Part shown: piece by piece, positions 37,256-46,465 of the stretch | Layout of the letters: each line of letters starts with the position of its first letter | Numbering within the stretch: position 1 is the stretch's first letter | Assembly (NCBI GenBank): GCA_025055175.1 | Contig: JANWYT010000001.1 | Coordinates: forward strand, 1 to 64,000 | Length of the DNA stretch: 64,000 nt | Origin: Anaerolineae bacterium | GTDB lineage: Bacteria; Chloroflexota; Anaerolineae; Aggregatilineales; Phototrophicaceae | Reading direction: 5' to 3' | The notes under the pieces: generated by a model | Told to the model about the DNA's origin: nothing | Database searches by the model: none | The model's input: only the letters and a program-made list of their open reading frames with translations | Translations under genes and position numbers: made by a program

Positions 37256-38995
37256 CTAGTCGTAGGGGTTGCTGCGCTGCAAGCGGAACTGGATCAGCGT
37301 GATGCTGAAGATGAGGACGAACAGCACCCAGGCGACAGCTGAAGCGTAGCCGAATTGGAATTCGTTGAAGCCTTTGGTATACAGGTAGAAGACCGAGGTC
37401 GTGGCCTGGATGGGCAGAGGTCGCGAGGGGAACAACGCATATGGCTCGTTGAAGACTTGCAGCGCAGTGACGATGGTCGTAATTAGGACGAAGAAGGTCG
37501 TAGGCCGAAGCAGAGGTAGAGTGATGTGCCAGAATTGCTTCCAGCGATCTGCACCATCAATCGACGCGGCTTCGTACATGTCTTTGGGAATGCCCTGCAA
37601 GCCTGCCAAGAATAGCACGGTATTGTAACCCACCACTTGCCAAGCGCCCAAGAAGACCACTGAGATCAAGACCACGCCAGGGTCAGACAGCCACTTGATG
37701 GCGGGGTCGGTGGCGGGTATGCCCAGGCTATTCAAGAAGCCGACGAATTGGCTGATGAAGTAGTTGAAGAAGCCGATGATCGGGTCGTAGAGCCAGCGCC
37801 AGATGAGGGCCGTGCCGACGACGGCGGCTACGCTGGGCAGGAAGTAAACAGCACGGTAGAACTTCATGCCTGGCAACGACGAATTGAGGATGAGCGCCAA
37901 GCCAATCGCAGGGATGATGGCCAGCGGCAATAACATGAGGGCGTAAGCTATCGTGTTGCGCAAGCTCTGCCAGAAGATAGGGTCAAGCGCGCCGATGACC
38001 AGACGACTCTGGCCCAAGCCTAGCGTGGCCAATTCGCGATAGCCGAAGGACAGAGCGCTCTGTGCGGGTATGCTGAGGTCTTCCTGAATCTTGAATTCCA
38101 GAGACAACATGCGCCCGTAATTGTCCAGGCCGATGAACTGCGGCACAGCGCCGGCCGTGCTGTTGGTGAAGCTTAGGTAGAAGGACAGCACCAGTGGCCC
38201 AGCGAAGAACAGGCCGAAGCCGATGATGTTGGGCGAGAGCATAGCCCAGCCTTGCCAGGCGGCCCGCTGTTCTGGCGTCTCGCCGAAGAATGCGCCGCGA
38301 TGGAGCGCTCGCCAGGCCAGCGCTCCGCTGATGAGGGCGACAGCCGTCGCCAGCCACGCACCCCATTGGGCCCGCGGGCCGACGTAAGCGCCCAACATGC
38401 TCAGGATGCCATCGATGAAGCCGCTCAGCAGCAGCAAAGCCATCAGCGATAGGCCGCCAATGCCCAGGCCGATCATCTCTAAGCGACCACGCCAGGCGCT
38501 CTCCTCGTCTAGGCGGCTGCCCAACCAGAAGACGACGTAGGCCAGCACAAAGCCCAGCGTTAGACCGCTGTTGTTCATGAAACCCGTCACCAGCGCTTCG
38601 AAGCCGAAGAAGACTCGCCAGGTCTGAATCAAATAGAGGATGGCGGCGACCATCGCGAGGGCGTACAACGTGACCATCGCGAAGCGCGCCCAATTATGCC
38701 GCTCAGCCTGCTCAGGATTCATCAGGATTCGCAGCAGCGCGCGCGCCGTCCACAGCGCATAGAACGCAGGCGCGAGCGCTACCGAGCCGATGAAGACGCG
38801 CACTGGATCGCCCAAGCTTTGCAGCTGAGGCGGCACACTCTGTGGATCGGACAGAATATTCAAAGCAAACAACAAAAGGGCTACAAAGATAAGCACGCTC
38901 CAGACCAGGAAGGCGATGAGTTCATTCTGAGCCGCCTGGGGCAGAGCATTTTTAATCTTTGAAGAACTATTGGGAATTGATGCAGCTTGGGTCAT
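37256..38995 (-). CDS. CUT1 sugar ABC transporter permease (MalF type) with extra N-terminal helices
   Basis: This 579-residue membrane protein has a normal MalF/UgpA-type core in its C-terminal 330 residues (WAMLSPNIIGFGLFFAGPLV, RNTIAYALMLLPLAIIPAIG, the EAA loop DMYEAASIDGADRWKQFWHI, and GYASAVAWVLFVLIFSITLI). Ahead of it are about 240 residues with several more hydrophobic helices (LVWSVLIFVALLLFALNILS, VRVFIGSVALAPAFYALW, MVTLYALAMVAAILYLI, GFVLAYVVFWLG). Usual length is about 300. The extension may be a scaffold or accessory membrane domain. It lies between the binding-protein and MalG-type genes, same strand. Confidence 0.9.
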   Translation of the reverse strand: MTQAASIPNSSSKIKNALPQAAQNELIAFLVWSVLIFVALLLFALNILSDPQSVPPQLQSLGDPVRVFIGSVALAPAFYALWTARALLRILMNPEQAERHNWARFAMVTLYALAMVAAILYLIQTWRVFFGFEALVTGFMNNSGLTLGFVLAYVVFWLGSRLDEESAWRGRLEMIGLGIGGLSLMALLLLSGFIDGILSMLGAYVGPRAQWGAWLATAVALISGALAWRALHRGAFFGETPEQRAAWQGWAMLSPNIIGFGLFFAGPLVLSFYLSFTNSTAGAVPQFIGLDNYGRMLSLEFKIQEDLSIPAQSALSFGYRELATLGLGQSRLVIGALDPIFWQSLRNTIAYALMLLPLAIIPAIGLALILNSSLPGMKFYRAVYFLPSVAAVVGTALIWRWLYDPIIGFFNYFISQFVGFLNSLGIPATDPAIKWLSDPGVVLISVVFLGAWQVVGYNTVLFLAGLQGIPKDMYEAASIDGADRWKQFWHITLPLLRPTTFFVLITTIVTALQVFNEPYALFPSRPLPIQATTSVFYLYTKGFNEFQFGYASAVAWVLFVLIFSITLIQFRLQRSNPYD

Positions 38996-39062
38996 GGCTC
39001 AGCGCCTTATCTTGCAAAAGGGCTTACGAGGGCGGGACGTGATTGCCCGACGGTGCGTTGTA

Positions 39063-39081
39063 GGGCGGGACAGGCCCGCCC
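39063..39081. repeat. GC-rich palindrome between binding-protein and permease genes
   Basis: GGGCGGG (39063-39069) and CCCGCCC (39075-39081) form a perfect 7-bp stem with a 5-base loop, 17 bases after the binding-protein stop on the minus strand. A further copy of GGGCGGGAC occurs at about 39030-39038. It looks like a REP-type dispersed intergenic palindrome that could set the ratio of binding protein to permease. Confidence 0.6.
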
Positions 39082-39097
39082 ACGATAGACGAAGGGT

Positions 39098-40372
39098 TTA
39101 CTTCTCGAATTCAGCCGCGACCTTGTCGCAAATGGTGGCAGCGAATTCTTCAGGCGTCAGCGTGCCGTTGAAGACGGCGGTCACGTCCGTGCCATAGATG
39201 GTGTCGATGGCCGGCCAATTGCCCTTGAACAGCGGAGCTTCGGTGCGCACATCTTCGCTGGTCGTGCCGTCGATGAAGGCCTGGTTGTTGACCTTGCCAT
39301 CCAGCGTCCCCAGGAACAGCTCAATCGCTTCTTCAGTGGCGCGGCTGGGGATGTTAGCGCCCAGGCTGGCGATCTGGCCCTGAATTTCGGCGCTGGTCAA
39401 GCGGGTAATCAAGTCCCAGGCTTCAGCGGGGTGAGCGGTCTTGGCGTTGACCACATAAGCGCCCCAGAACAGCCAGTTGGTGGCCTTGCCGCTAGGGCCA
39501 ATCGGCAGGGAGACGACGTCCCAGTTGAAGTTGGCGTTGGCCAGCGTGCCAGGCGTCGCCCAGCGACCGTTCATGAACATGCCAACGTTGCCAGCTAGGA
39601 AAGGCGGTTCACTGTCCGTACCCCAGGGGACGGCGATGCCGTTGGCGATCAGGTCACGAGCGAAGGTCAGGCCCTCAACTGTGCCTTCGTTGTTCAGGCC
39701 GCAGCCGCTGAAGTCTTCATTGAAGAAGCTGCTGCCAGCCGCGTTGATGAAGTAGCCCCAGTTGGCCCACCAGGCGTTCATGCCGAAGCCGAAGATGTCA
39801 TCACCTAATGCGCTGATGGCTTCAGCCGCTTCCGCGAAGTCGTCCCACGTCCAGTCAGCGGTGGGGTATTCCAAGCCAGCTTCATCGAACAGGTCTTTGT
39901 TATAGTAGATGGCGAAGGCGGACACGTCGCGGGGCAGACCCCATAGAGCATCTGTGCCTTCTTCGATGGGGGTGGTTAAGAAGCTCATCGGGCCAGCGTA
40001 GAAGTCGTTGACGCTGAAGTCGGGATCAGCAGCGGCCAGTTCAGCCAGGTTGAGGATCAGGCCGGCTTCGGCGAAGCGCGCCACGTCCGTGCCAGGGATC
40101 CAGAAGACATCAGGAGCAGTGCCGGCTTCAATCTCGGTAATTAGTACATCCTGGTAGCTGGCGGTCTCGCTGCCACCGGGTTCATAGACCAGGTTCACTT
40201 CATCCCAAGCGGCGTCGATAGCCTGGCTGGCGGCGGTGTAGACATCGATTTCAGCCTGGTTGTCGGGGCGGGTGCGCCAACGCAAGGTGATGTCTTGAGC
40301 GTTGACGATGAACAGCGGCGCGGTCAGCGAGGCGATCAGTGCGCCAAAGGTCAGGACACGAAAGGTCTTCAT
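39098..40372 (-). CDS. CUT1 sugar-binding protein of the galactoside locus
   Basis: This 424-residue secreted binding protein (family 1 solute-binding) starts MKTFRVLTFGALIASLTAPL with cleavage likely after VNA. AAGGAGAT precedes the ATG at 40372; a longer frame adds 35 unlikely residues. Family features include ITEIEAGTAPDVFWIPGTDV, YYNKDLFDEAGLEYP, TADWTWDDFAEAAEAI, GNVGMFMNGRWATPG and VVNAKTAHPAEAWDLI. No lipobox Cys is seen. It lies after the LacI regulator and before two permeases, and the downstream GH2/GH36/gal genes point to a galactoside ligand (inference). Confidence 0.93.
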   Translation of the reverse strand: MKTFRVLTFGALIASLTAPLFIVNAQDITLRWRTRPDNQAEIDVYTAASQAIDAAWDEVNLVYEPGGSETASYQDVLITEIEAGTAPDVFWIPGTDVARFAEAGLILNLAELAAADPDFSVNDFYAGPMSFLTTPIEEGTDALWGLPRDVSAFAIYYNKDLFDEAGLEYPTADWTWDDFAEAAEAISALGDDIFGFGMNAWWANWGYFINAAGSSFFNEDFSGCGLNNEGTVEGLTFARDLIANGIAVPWGTDSEPPFLAGNVGMFMNGRWATPGTLANANFNWDVVSLPIGPSGKATNWLFWGAYVVNAKTAHPAEAWDLITRLTSAEIQGQIASLGANIPSRATEEAIELFLGTLDGKVNNQAFIDGTTSEDVRTEAPLFKGNWPAIDTIYGTDVTAVFNGTLTPEEFAATICDKVAAEFEK

Positions 40373-40448
40373 CGAGCAATCTCCTTGAAATGAACAAGTC
40401 TTGGACGGATGATGGGGTGGGGCGGCAAAAAAGGGATTTTCTTCCATC

Positions 40449-41489
40449 TCACTCCTTTCGCGTGAGTTCAATCGCAAGGTGAGGTCGCGCCTGGGCCGTC
40501 GATTGGCGGACGACCAGAGTCGGCGCGAGGACGCGGGGCGCAGGCTGTTGGCCCGCCAGCGCCAGAAAGAGCATCTCGGCGGCGCTCTGCCCCAGGGTGA
40601 CGGCGTGTTGGTTGATGGTCGTCAGCGGCGGGCCAGAGAACTCGCTCTGGGCTAGATTGTCATAGCCAACGACGCTCACATCTTCAGGGATGCGCAGACC
40701 CAACTGCTGGAGGCGCTGAATGGCGCCGAGAGCCATGCGATCATTGACGCAGACCAGGGCGCTGAGCTGAGGGTGCTGACTTAAAAGGTGTTCGGCAGCC
40801 TGTGCGCCACCGCGATTAGAGAAGTCACCCTCGACAATAGGCAGGGCCTCAAAGTCGACTCCATGCTCAGTGCAGACCTGAGCCATGCCGCGCAGGCGCT
40901 GATTGACCGCTAAGTTCATCGACTTCGGCACGCTGATGACGCCTATCTGCCGATGTCCCAGGCCTAACAGATGTTCCATGAGCAGAGCGCCACCCTGGAA
41001 GTCGTCGCAGCGCACGCTCATTGGAGCTTCATGGTAGCCAATGACGACGGTGGGTAATTTGCGCGCCTGAGCTGCTTGCGCAACAGAGGCCAGTGGTACG
41101 CTGTCGATGGCGATTAGGCCATCGACGTAGCCGCTCTCCAGCAGGTTGAAGTAGCTCTCATCAATTCCGTCTTCGCTCAGGCGTGGCGTGCTGAGCAGTA
41201 GATTGTACTTATGCGCGTTCAGCACGCTCTCTACGCCTTCTAGGATGGCCAGCACCAGCGGGTCTTTGAACAAAGCGTCGTAGACGTAAGGGAAGACCAC
41301 CGCCACGATGTGCGTCTTGCCTGATGATAGGGCGCGCGCAGCCAAGTTGGGGCGATAGCCCAGTTCCTGGATAGCGTCCAACACCTTTTGCCGCGTGGCC
41401 TCCGCTACGTAGGGCGTATTGGAGATCACTTTGGACACAGTGGCGATGGATACGCCGGCTCGTTTGGCGACATCTTGTAGGTTTGCCAT
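40449..41489 (-). CDS. LacI-family regulator of the galactoside locus
   Basis: This 346-residue repressor begins MANLQDVAKRAGVSIATVSK, the LacI helix-turn-helix, with hinge RPNLAARALSSGKTHIVAVV and a periplasmic-binding-like effector domain (YVDGLIAID, GHRQIGVIS, ALVCVNDRMALGAIQRL, VSVVGYDNLAQSEFS, LTTINQHAVTLGQ). A GTG two codons earlier is an alternative start. It heads the run of minus-strand galactoside genes and probably represses them until an inducing sugar binds. A palindromic operator lies in its own promoter region. Confidence 0.92.
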   Translation of the reverse strand: MANLQDVAKRAGVSIATVSKVISNTPYVAEATRQKVLDAIQELGYRPNLAARALSSGKTHIVAVVFPYVYDALFKDPLVLAILEGVESVLNAHKYNLLLSTPRLSEDGIDESYFNLLESGYVDGLIAIDSVPLASVAQAAQARKLPTVVIGYHEAPMSVRCDDFQGGALLMEHLLGLGHRQIGVISVPKSMNLAVNQRLRGMAQVCTEHGVDFEALPIVEGDFSNRGGAQAAEHLLSQHPQLSALVCVNDRMALGAIQRLQQLGLRIPEDVSVVGYDNLAQSEFSGPPLTTINQHAVTLGQSAAEMLFLALAGQQPAPRVLAPTLVVRQSTAQARPHLAIELTRKE

Positions 41490-41523
41490 AAACACGCGGA
41501 TGGTTTATTGAACAAAGCGCATA

Positions 41524-41578
41524 GTTAAGCGTTTAACGGAGCTTGCTCATAGCATAACGCGATTTGCGCAAAAAGCAA
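41524..41578 (-). promoter_or_regulatory. Promoter and operator of the galactoside regulator
   Basis: On the minus strand TTGCTT (41573-41578) and TATGCT (41551-41556) are 16 bases apart. Downstream, GTTAAGCGTTTAAC (41524-41537) is a near-perfect palindrome with central CG, the LacI-family operator form, placed 35 bases before the start codon. Autoregulation is likely. Confidence 0.6.
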
Positions 41579-41687
41579 GCGGATTCATCAAACACTCATC
41601 TCGGTCATCTGAACCCTAGCCCAGTCGTGCAGGCCTGGTATCATCGGCGCTCACGAACTTCGTGCGCTCGCAGCAAAGGAAGGCAGC

Positions 41688-42368
41688 ATGGGCAAGCTGG
41701 CGCAACTGGCAACAGTCAAATCCGCCAAGACGGAGACCTTTGTTTACGTCCCGTCGGATGCGGCTTACAAAGCAGCGCGTATCTTGCTGCGCGCCAATCT
41801 AGGCCTGACGCCAGGCGCACCACCATCGACTACCCTGGAGGTGTTGACGGCAGTGCTGCGCGGCCTGCGCCGTGCTTCACCCCTGGGTCGTATCCTCATC
41901 ATAGACCGCATTTGCCCGTCTAGCTCCGCAGAGCGCGTCTTTGAGCGGCTGGGCTTGGCTGAACGCCTGGACGAAGAAATGCGCTTTGCTGCCAGCGATG
42001 AGCTTGTGCAGAAGGCCTATGGCCCGCTGCAAGCGCCTGCTTATCTGGAAGAGTTCGACTGCGTGGTGAGCTTGACAGGCTGGGGTGTGGAGAATGGACA
42101 GGTGCGCAGTGCGCTGGAGGGCCTCTATGGCCTGGCCCGCTGCGATGACGCTTACCTCGTCGGCGAAGGCGAAACCCGACACCGCCTTGTTTGTGATTAT
42201 CTCGCTCCCCACATTGACGATTGGATCGTAGAGTTGCCGCGCGCCCCCCAACGCGAGGGCCAGGTTGTTTGGGGGAAAGATGGCTTGGCGGTAGAGGAAA
42301 CAGCCTGTCGCTTGGCAGGCGTCCCTGTTCCACCTCATGTGTTGGCGCTGCGTGCTAATCGGTCTTGA
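41688..42368 (+). CDS. Protein of unknown function (possibly DUF362-like)
   Basis: This 226-residue cytoplasmic protein starts MGKLAQLATVKSAKTETFVY after AGGAAGG. The order TTLEVLTAVLRGLRR, GRILIIDRICPSSSAERVFE, CVVSLTGWGVENGQ recalls the DUF362 fold, where residues for a helix, a Rossmann-like strand and a metal-site loop follow in this order, but the match is weak and the ferredoxin part is absent. It is divergently placed from the galactoside regulator and its 3' end overlaps the convergent MacB-like gene by 14 bases. Function unknown. Confidence 0.6.
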   Translation: MGKLAQLATVKSAKTETFVYVPSDAAYKAARILLRANLGLTPGAPPSTTLEVLTAVLRGLRRASPLGRILIIDRICPSSSAERVFERLGLAERLDEEMRFAASDELVQKAYGPLQAPAYLEEFDCVVSLTGWGVENGQVRSALEGLYGLARCDDAYLVGEGETRHRLVCDYLAPHIDDWIVELPRAPQREGQVVWGKDGLAVEETACRLAGVPVPPHVLALRANRS

Positions 42369-43644
42369 GAGCAGCGACGGGCGTCAGATGGACGGCGGCG
42401 CGATAGGCAGGATACGCGCCGGCGATCAGGCCGACCAGAGTCGCCAGCGCTAGGGCGAACAGCATGAGCGGTGGATCAATAATCATCAGGCCATCGCCCA
42501 GGTTTTGGACGTCGATGGGCAGGAAGGCCACGCCTCCGCTCTGATCTTGTCCCTGCGCCGTCAAATTGGCCACTAGCCGATTGACCGCTTCTTGAGCGGC
42601 TAGCGAGACGCCCAATCCGCTCAGGCCGCCTAGCAAGCCCACCATGCCCGCTTCCATTAAGAAGATTGTCATCACCTCAGCGTCGGTCGCGCCAATTGCC
42701 TTCATCAAGCCAATTTCGCGGGTGCGCTCTAAGATGGCCATCGTCATGGTGTTGGCCACGCCGAAAGCGGCCACCAGCAGGGCAATTCCGCCTATGCCGC
42801 CCAACATCAGGCGCATTGTCCCGAAGAAAGACTCAAGCTGTTCCAACCAGGTGATTTGTCCGTAGGCTTCAAAGTTTAGCTCGCGGATCGCTTTGGCGAC
42901 AGCGCTCGTTGTGTCGCGGCCCGTGGCGATGACTACCAGCGAGTCGAAGATGACTTCCTCTGGCGTCGTCCCCGTGATCCAGGCGTTGTACTCCATGACT
43001 TGCTGCAAAGGCATGTAGATCATGTAATCGTTTTGGCTGTTGTCGATGACCGTCTCAGCAGCGATGCGCAGTGGTATGTCCTGAGTTTCGTTGTTGCTGT
43101 TGTTCAGACGCAAGATGACGCGGCTCGTCTGCATGTCGACGGTGATGGGCTTGAATTCCTCCTGGTTGGGGTCATAGAAACCCTGACCCACGTTGCCGCC
43201 GACGATCACTCCTCTTTGCAGGTCGGCTTCGCCCCATTTGAGGTTCAAGTTCAAGTAGGGCAGGCTTTCTGGCAAAATGCCGCTGATCTGGCCGTAGCCC
43301 ATGAAGTCGTCCACGACAAGCTGGCCTCCTTGCAGCACAACGCTTGGTATCGCAGCAGCGACGCCGGGCAGGCGGGCAATGCGCCGCACGTTATCTACTG
43401 TCAGGCGTGGCGCCGGGCTTTGAGCGCCGCCAGGGCCATAGTCGTACTTCATGCCTACGTCAATGCGCGTGAGCAAGGCAGATGAGCCAATCCCAGCTTC
43501 AGCAGAGCGCTGAAGGCCGTTAGTGAGGGCCACTAGCAAGATGACGGCTGCTGTCCCTACCAGCACGCCGCCAGAGGTCATGAGCAGGCGAGCGCGAGCG
43601 CGCAGCAGATTGTTGAGGGCCAAGCGAGCCAGTTCAGACCACAT
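42355..43644 (-). CDS. MacB/FtsX-type ABC transporter permease
   Basis: This 429-residue membrane protein has one N-terminal helix (LLMTSGGVLVGTAAVILLVA), a large extracytoplasmic domain (about residues 45-270) and three C-terminal helices with the FtsX core (GGIGGIALLVAAFGVANTMT, ERTREIGLMKAIGATDAEVM, LALATLVGLIAGAYPAYRAA). This is the layout of MacB/LolC-type permeases that work by mechanotransmission rather than channel transport. The ATG at 43644 has AGGGAG upstream. It is the last gene of the Yip1-ATPase-CARDB-permease operon and should pair with the ATPase encoded at 45716-46465. Confidence 0.9.
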   Translation of the reverse strand: MWSELARLALNNLLRARARLLMTSGGVLVGTAAVILLVALTNGLQRSAEAGIGSSALLTRIDVGMKYDYGPGGAQSPAPRLTVDNVRRIARLPGVAAAIPSVVLQGGQLVVDDFMGYGQISGILPESLPYLNLNLKWGEADLQRGVIVGGNVGQGFYDPNQEEFKPITVDMQTSRVILRLNNSNNETQDIPLRIAAETVIDNSQNDYMIYMPLQQVMEYNAWITGTTPEEVIFDSLVVIATGRDTTSAVAKAIRELNFEAYGQITWLEQLESFFGTMRLMLGGIGGIALLVAAFGVANTMTMAILERTREIGLMKAIGATDAEVMTIFLMEAGMVGLLGGLSGLGVSLAAQEAVNRLVANLTAQGQDQSGGVAFLPIDVQNLGDGLMIIDPPLMLFALALATLVGLIAGAYPAYRAAVHLTPVAALKTD

Positions 43645-43655
43645 CACAACTCTCC

Positions 43656-45719
43656 CTAAGGCTGTGATCCCAGGCCGAATAGGCCCAGCAGCAGGCGTTC
43701 CAGCCAGGAGCGTTGCGGCTCTGGGGTTGGCGTAGGTGGCTCAAATGGGGGCGGCTCTTCACCTGGGTCAGGAATGTCGATGATCGGCCGCTCTACGACC
43801 AGCACGCTGTAGGTCTCTGTGAGCGCCTGACGACGATTCATCTCGTCTAGGTAGTGCAGCTTAACGATGACACGTGCTTCCCCCGTCTGAGCGGCTATCA
43901 GGCTGGCGCTGAAGTTGGTCTTGCGCTCTGGCTTGACCGTGCCGACGAAGCTGCTGGCGCCGCTCACCACCTCCAACCCTTCGGCGCTGACCTCTGCTCG
44001 ATCAAAGCGCGCGTCGGCGTTGCCGAGGTTCTGCACTGTCCAGGCCATCTCCAGCATATCACTGACGAACATCTCGCGCGGCGCAGGCGAATCCAAGGTG
44101 AACAGGGCGCGCAGCGGCACAACCACCAGCAGCGTGAGTTGGAAGTTGACTTGGGCAGCTTTGCCGTCGCCGTCGCGGTAACGGACGCTCAAGGGCAGAG
44201 CGTACAAGCCGCTCTTGACTGCGCCGTTGACGATGAAATCCTTGCGGATAGTGACCTTCTGGCCCTGAGGCAGCGTGCCTAGGTAGCTGGTTTCGCTGCT
44301 GCCCAGCGGCGCAAAGGTGCTGTTGGGCGTGGTGCTGGTTTCGTTGCCACTACCGCCGCCGCTGCCACCGCCGTCACCACTCGATGGCGGGTTGATGTTC
44401 ACTGTACCGAAAGTCGCTAGGACTTCGCTGGCGTCAGCGTTGCCGATGTTGTTGAGCGTCACCTCTAGGCTGAAGGTCTGGCCTGGAGCGAGCGACTCGC
44501 CGTCGGCTCTGTACGATTCCAGCAACAGCAGTGGCGTTTTGGCTTCTGGAGTGGCAATGCGCACGCTCAGGGCAGTCTGGACTTCTTTGCGTTCCGCGCC
44601 TTGTAGATACGTGATGGTCACGGGCTGAGACTGCGGGCCGCTTTTGACGTCGTTGGCGACGATCATCGGGAAGCGCCGCTGGACGCTAGCTCCAGAAGCT
44701 AGGTCTCCTAAATTGAAGGTGTCGCCTTCTTCAGCTGGCAACAGGGGCGATCCACCGCCAGCAGGCAGGCGCACTTGTACTTGAGACGCGGCGCTGCTGC
44801 CGTTGTTCTGGAAGAGCATGGTCAGCACTACACGCTGGCCTGCCTGCGGTGCATTCGGCTCGCTCAGGTGGCGCGCCAGCACCACGCTAGCCACCTGAGG
44901 AGAAGCGCTCACATCGACGCTGAAGGTCGCCTTGCTGGTGAAAGTCTCGCCTTCGGCGCTGCGATAGCTGATGGCGACAGGGATGCTGTTTGGCCCTTCA
45001 ACGGCGTCGCGCATAGCTTCGACATTGTAGAGCAAGCGCGCGAAGCCACCAGCGGGCAGGCTGTCTAGCAAAGCGGCCGCCTGGCCGTCGGCGGGTAAGA
45101 ACTTGCCGCCGTCTAGGGTCAGGCTGATCCCAAAGGCAGTGGCGTTGCCCTGGTTGACAATTTCGATCAGCAGTTGGGTGGCTTGGCCGGGGCGGATGGT
45201 TGAAGGGAAGGCGCTGAAACTGCGCGCGATCAAGGCGGGCTTGCCTGGCACAAAAGTCGGCATGGGGATGGGCGTGCTGGTGGGCAGCACCAGCGCTGTC
45301 GGCACGATGGTCAGCGTCTGTGGTGAAGTGCTTGTCCCACGCACGGGGTCGATGACCTGTAGGGTATAGATGCCGACCGAGACGTTGCTGGGCAGCTGGG
45401 CTGTCAGAGTGCGATCATTCAGGAAAGTCGTTGCCAGGATACCATAGCCCACCAAGCGCACGCGGCTGTCAGCGCTGAAGTTCGTGCCGTAGACGCTGAG
45501 CGTCGCAGCTTGTTCGGCCGGCAAGCTGCGCGGTTCACTACTGGTCACGCTCAAAATCACGGGCGTCGGCGTTGAACTCGGAGTCGGGCTAGGCGTGGGC
45601 GTCTCGGTATCGGTTGCGACTTGAGCAATGGGTTCTTCCAGAGCAGGAGTAGTTTCCTGAGCGCTGGCCCAGCTCACTAATAGGATCATGCCCAGCAGAC
45701 AATAGGCAAGGTGCTTCAC
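43656..45719 (-). CDS. Secreted multi-domain surface protein with IPT/TIG and CARDB-like repeats
   Basis: This 687-residue protein has a signal peptide (MKHLAYCLLGMILLVSWAS, cut after ASA), a Thr/Pro-rich linker (TPTPSPTPSSTPTP), an IPT/TIG-like domain (about 55-135), four CARDB-like immunoglobulin domains (for example RPGQATQLLIEIVNQGNATA, APGQTFSLEVTLNNIGNADA) and a Pro-rich end followed by WLERLLLGLFGLG, a short amphipathic or hydrophobic tail. It starts at GTG, which overlaps the ATPase stop (GTGA), with AGGAGGAAC before it. It may be an extracellular partner of the MacB-like permease in place of the usual periplasmic adaptor. That role is inference. Confidence 0.85.
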   Translation of the reverse strand: MKHLAYCLLGMILLVSWASAQETTPALEEPIAQVATDTETPTPSPTPSSTPTPVILSVTSSEPRSLPAEQAATLSVYGTNFSADSRVRLVGYGILATTFLNDRTLTAQLPSNVSVGIYTLQVIDPVRGTSTSPQTLTIVPTALVLPTSTPIPMPTFVPGKPALIARSFSAFPSTIRPGQATQLLIEIVNQGNATAFGISLTLDGGKFLPADGQAAALLDSLPAGGFARLLYNVEAMRDAVEGPNSIPVAISYRSAEGETFTSKATFSVDVSASPQVASVVLARHLSEPNAPQAGQRVVLTMLFQNNGSSAASQVQVRLPAGGGSPLLPAEEGDTFNLGDLASGASVQRRFPMIVANDVKSGPQSQPVTITYLQGAERKEVQTALSVRIATPEAKTPLLLLESYRADGESLAPGQTFSLEVTLNNIGNADASEVLATFGTVNINPPSSGDGGGSGGGSGNETSTTPNSTFAPLGSSETSYLGTLPQGQKVTIRKDFIVNGAVKSGLYALPLSVRYRDGDGKAAQVNFQLTLLVVVPLRALFTLDSPAPREMFVSDMLEMAWTVQNLGNADARFDRAEVSAEGLEVVSGASSFVGTVKPERKTNFSASLIAAQTGEARVIVKLHYLDEMNRRQALTETYSVLVVERPIIDIPDPGEEPPPFEPPTPTPEPQRSWLERLLLGLFGLGSQP

Positions 45720-46465
45720 AGGAGTTCCTCCTGTTGTTCGGCTCGTTCGACGGGGGTTTGAGCAGCAGAACGGCGAGTGTGGGTCATGTGGTCGTCGATC
45801 ATGCGCCCATCGCGCAGGCGCACGATCCGATCTGCATAGTCCATCACGTCCTCATCGTGGCTGACGACGATCACGGTGCGGCCCTGATCGGCCAAGCGGC
45901 GCAACCATTGGAAGACGATAGCGCTGGTCTTACTGTCCAGCGCCGCAGTGGGTTCGTCGGCCATCAGGATGGGAGGGTTGTTGAACAAGGCGCGAGCGAT
46001 GGCGACGCGCTGCTGCTGCCCGCCACTCAGCTGCGAGGGCCTATGTTCCACGCGGTCGCCCATGTCTAGGCCTTTGAGCAGGCGCACAGCACGCCATTGA
46101 CGCTCGTCAGCGTCTATGCCGGCGAAGATGCCCGGCAGGGCCACGTTCTCCCAGGCGCTCAGGGTGGGGATGAGGTTGGCGCTCTGGAAGATGAAGCCAA
46201 TTTCGTCGCGGCGCAGGCGAGCCAACTCCGCGCTGTTGAGAGCGTCTAGGCGACGGCCATGCACCATGATCCGTCCGCTACTGGGCCGATCCAGTCCACC
46301 GAGCTGATAGAGCAGGGTGCTTTTGCCGCTGCCACTCGTCCCCATGATGGCCAGGAACTGACCACGCGGTACATCCAAATCGATGCCGTGTAGCACGCGC
46401 ACCCATTCCTCGCCCATGCGATAATCTTTGACGACTTGGCGCGCGCGCACCATGAATTCGCTCAC
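45716..46465 (-). CDS. MacB/LolD-type ABC transporter ATP-binding protein
   Basis: This 249-residue ATPase has Walker A GTSGSGKSTLLYQLGGLDRP, the Q-loop GFIFQSANLIPTLSAWENV, signature LSGGQQQRVAIARAL, Walker B PILMADEPTAALDS and H-loop VVSHDEDV, all typical of the LolD/MacB/FtsE group. A much longer upstream frame exists but is an out-of-frame shadow of the Yip1 gene. The GTG at 46465 overlaps the Yip1 stop by four bases (GTGA) with AGGAG at correct spacing, so I chose it. It couples with the MacB-like permease two genes downstream. Confidence 0.93.
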   Translation of the reverse strand: MSEFMVRARQVVKDYRMGEEWVRVLHGIDLDVPRGQFLAIMGTSGSGKSTLLYQLGGLDRPSSGRIMVHGRRLDALNSAELARLRRDEIGFIFQSANLIPTLSAWENVALPGIFAGIDADERQWRAVRLLKGLDMGDRVEHRPSQLSGGQQQRVAIARALFNNPPILMADEPTAALDSKTSAIVFQWLRRLADQGRTVIVVSHDEDVMDYADRIVRLRDGRMIDDHMTHTRRSAAQTPVERAEQQEELL

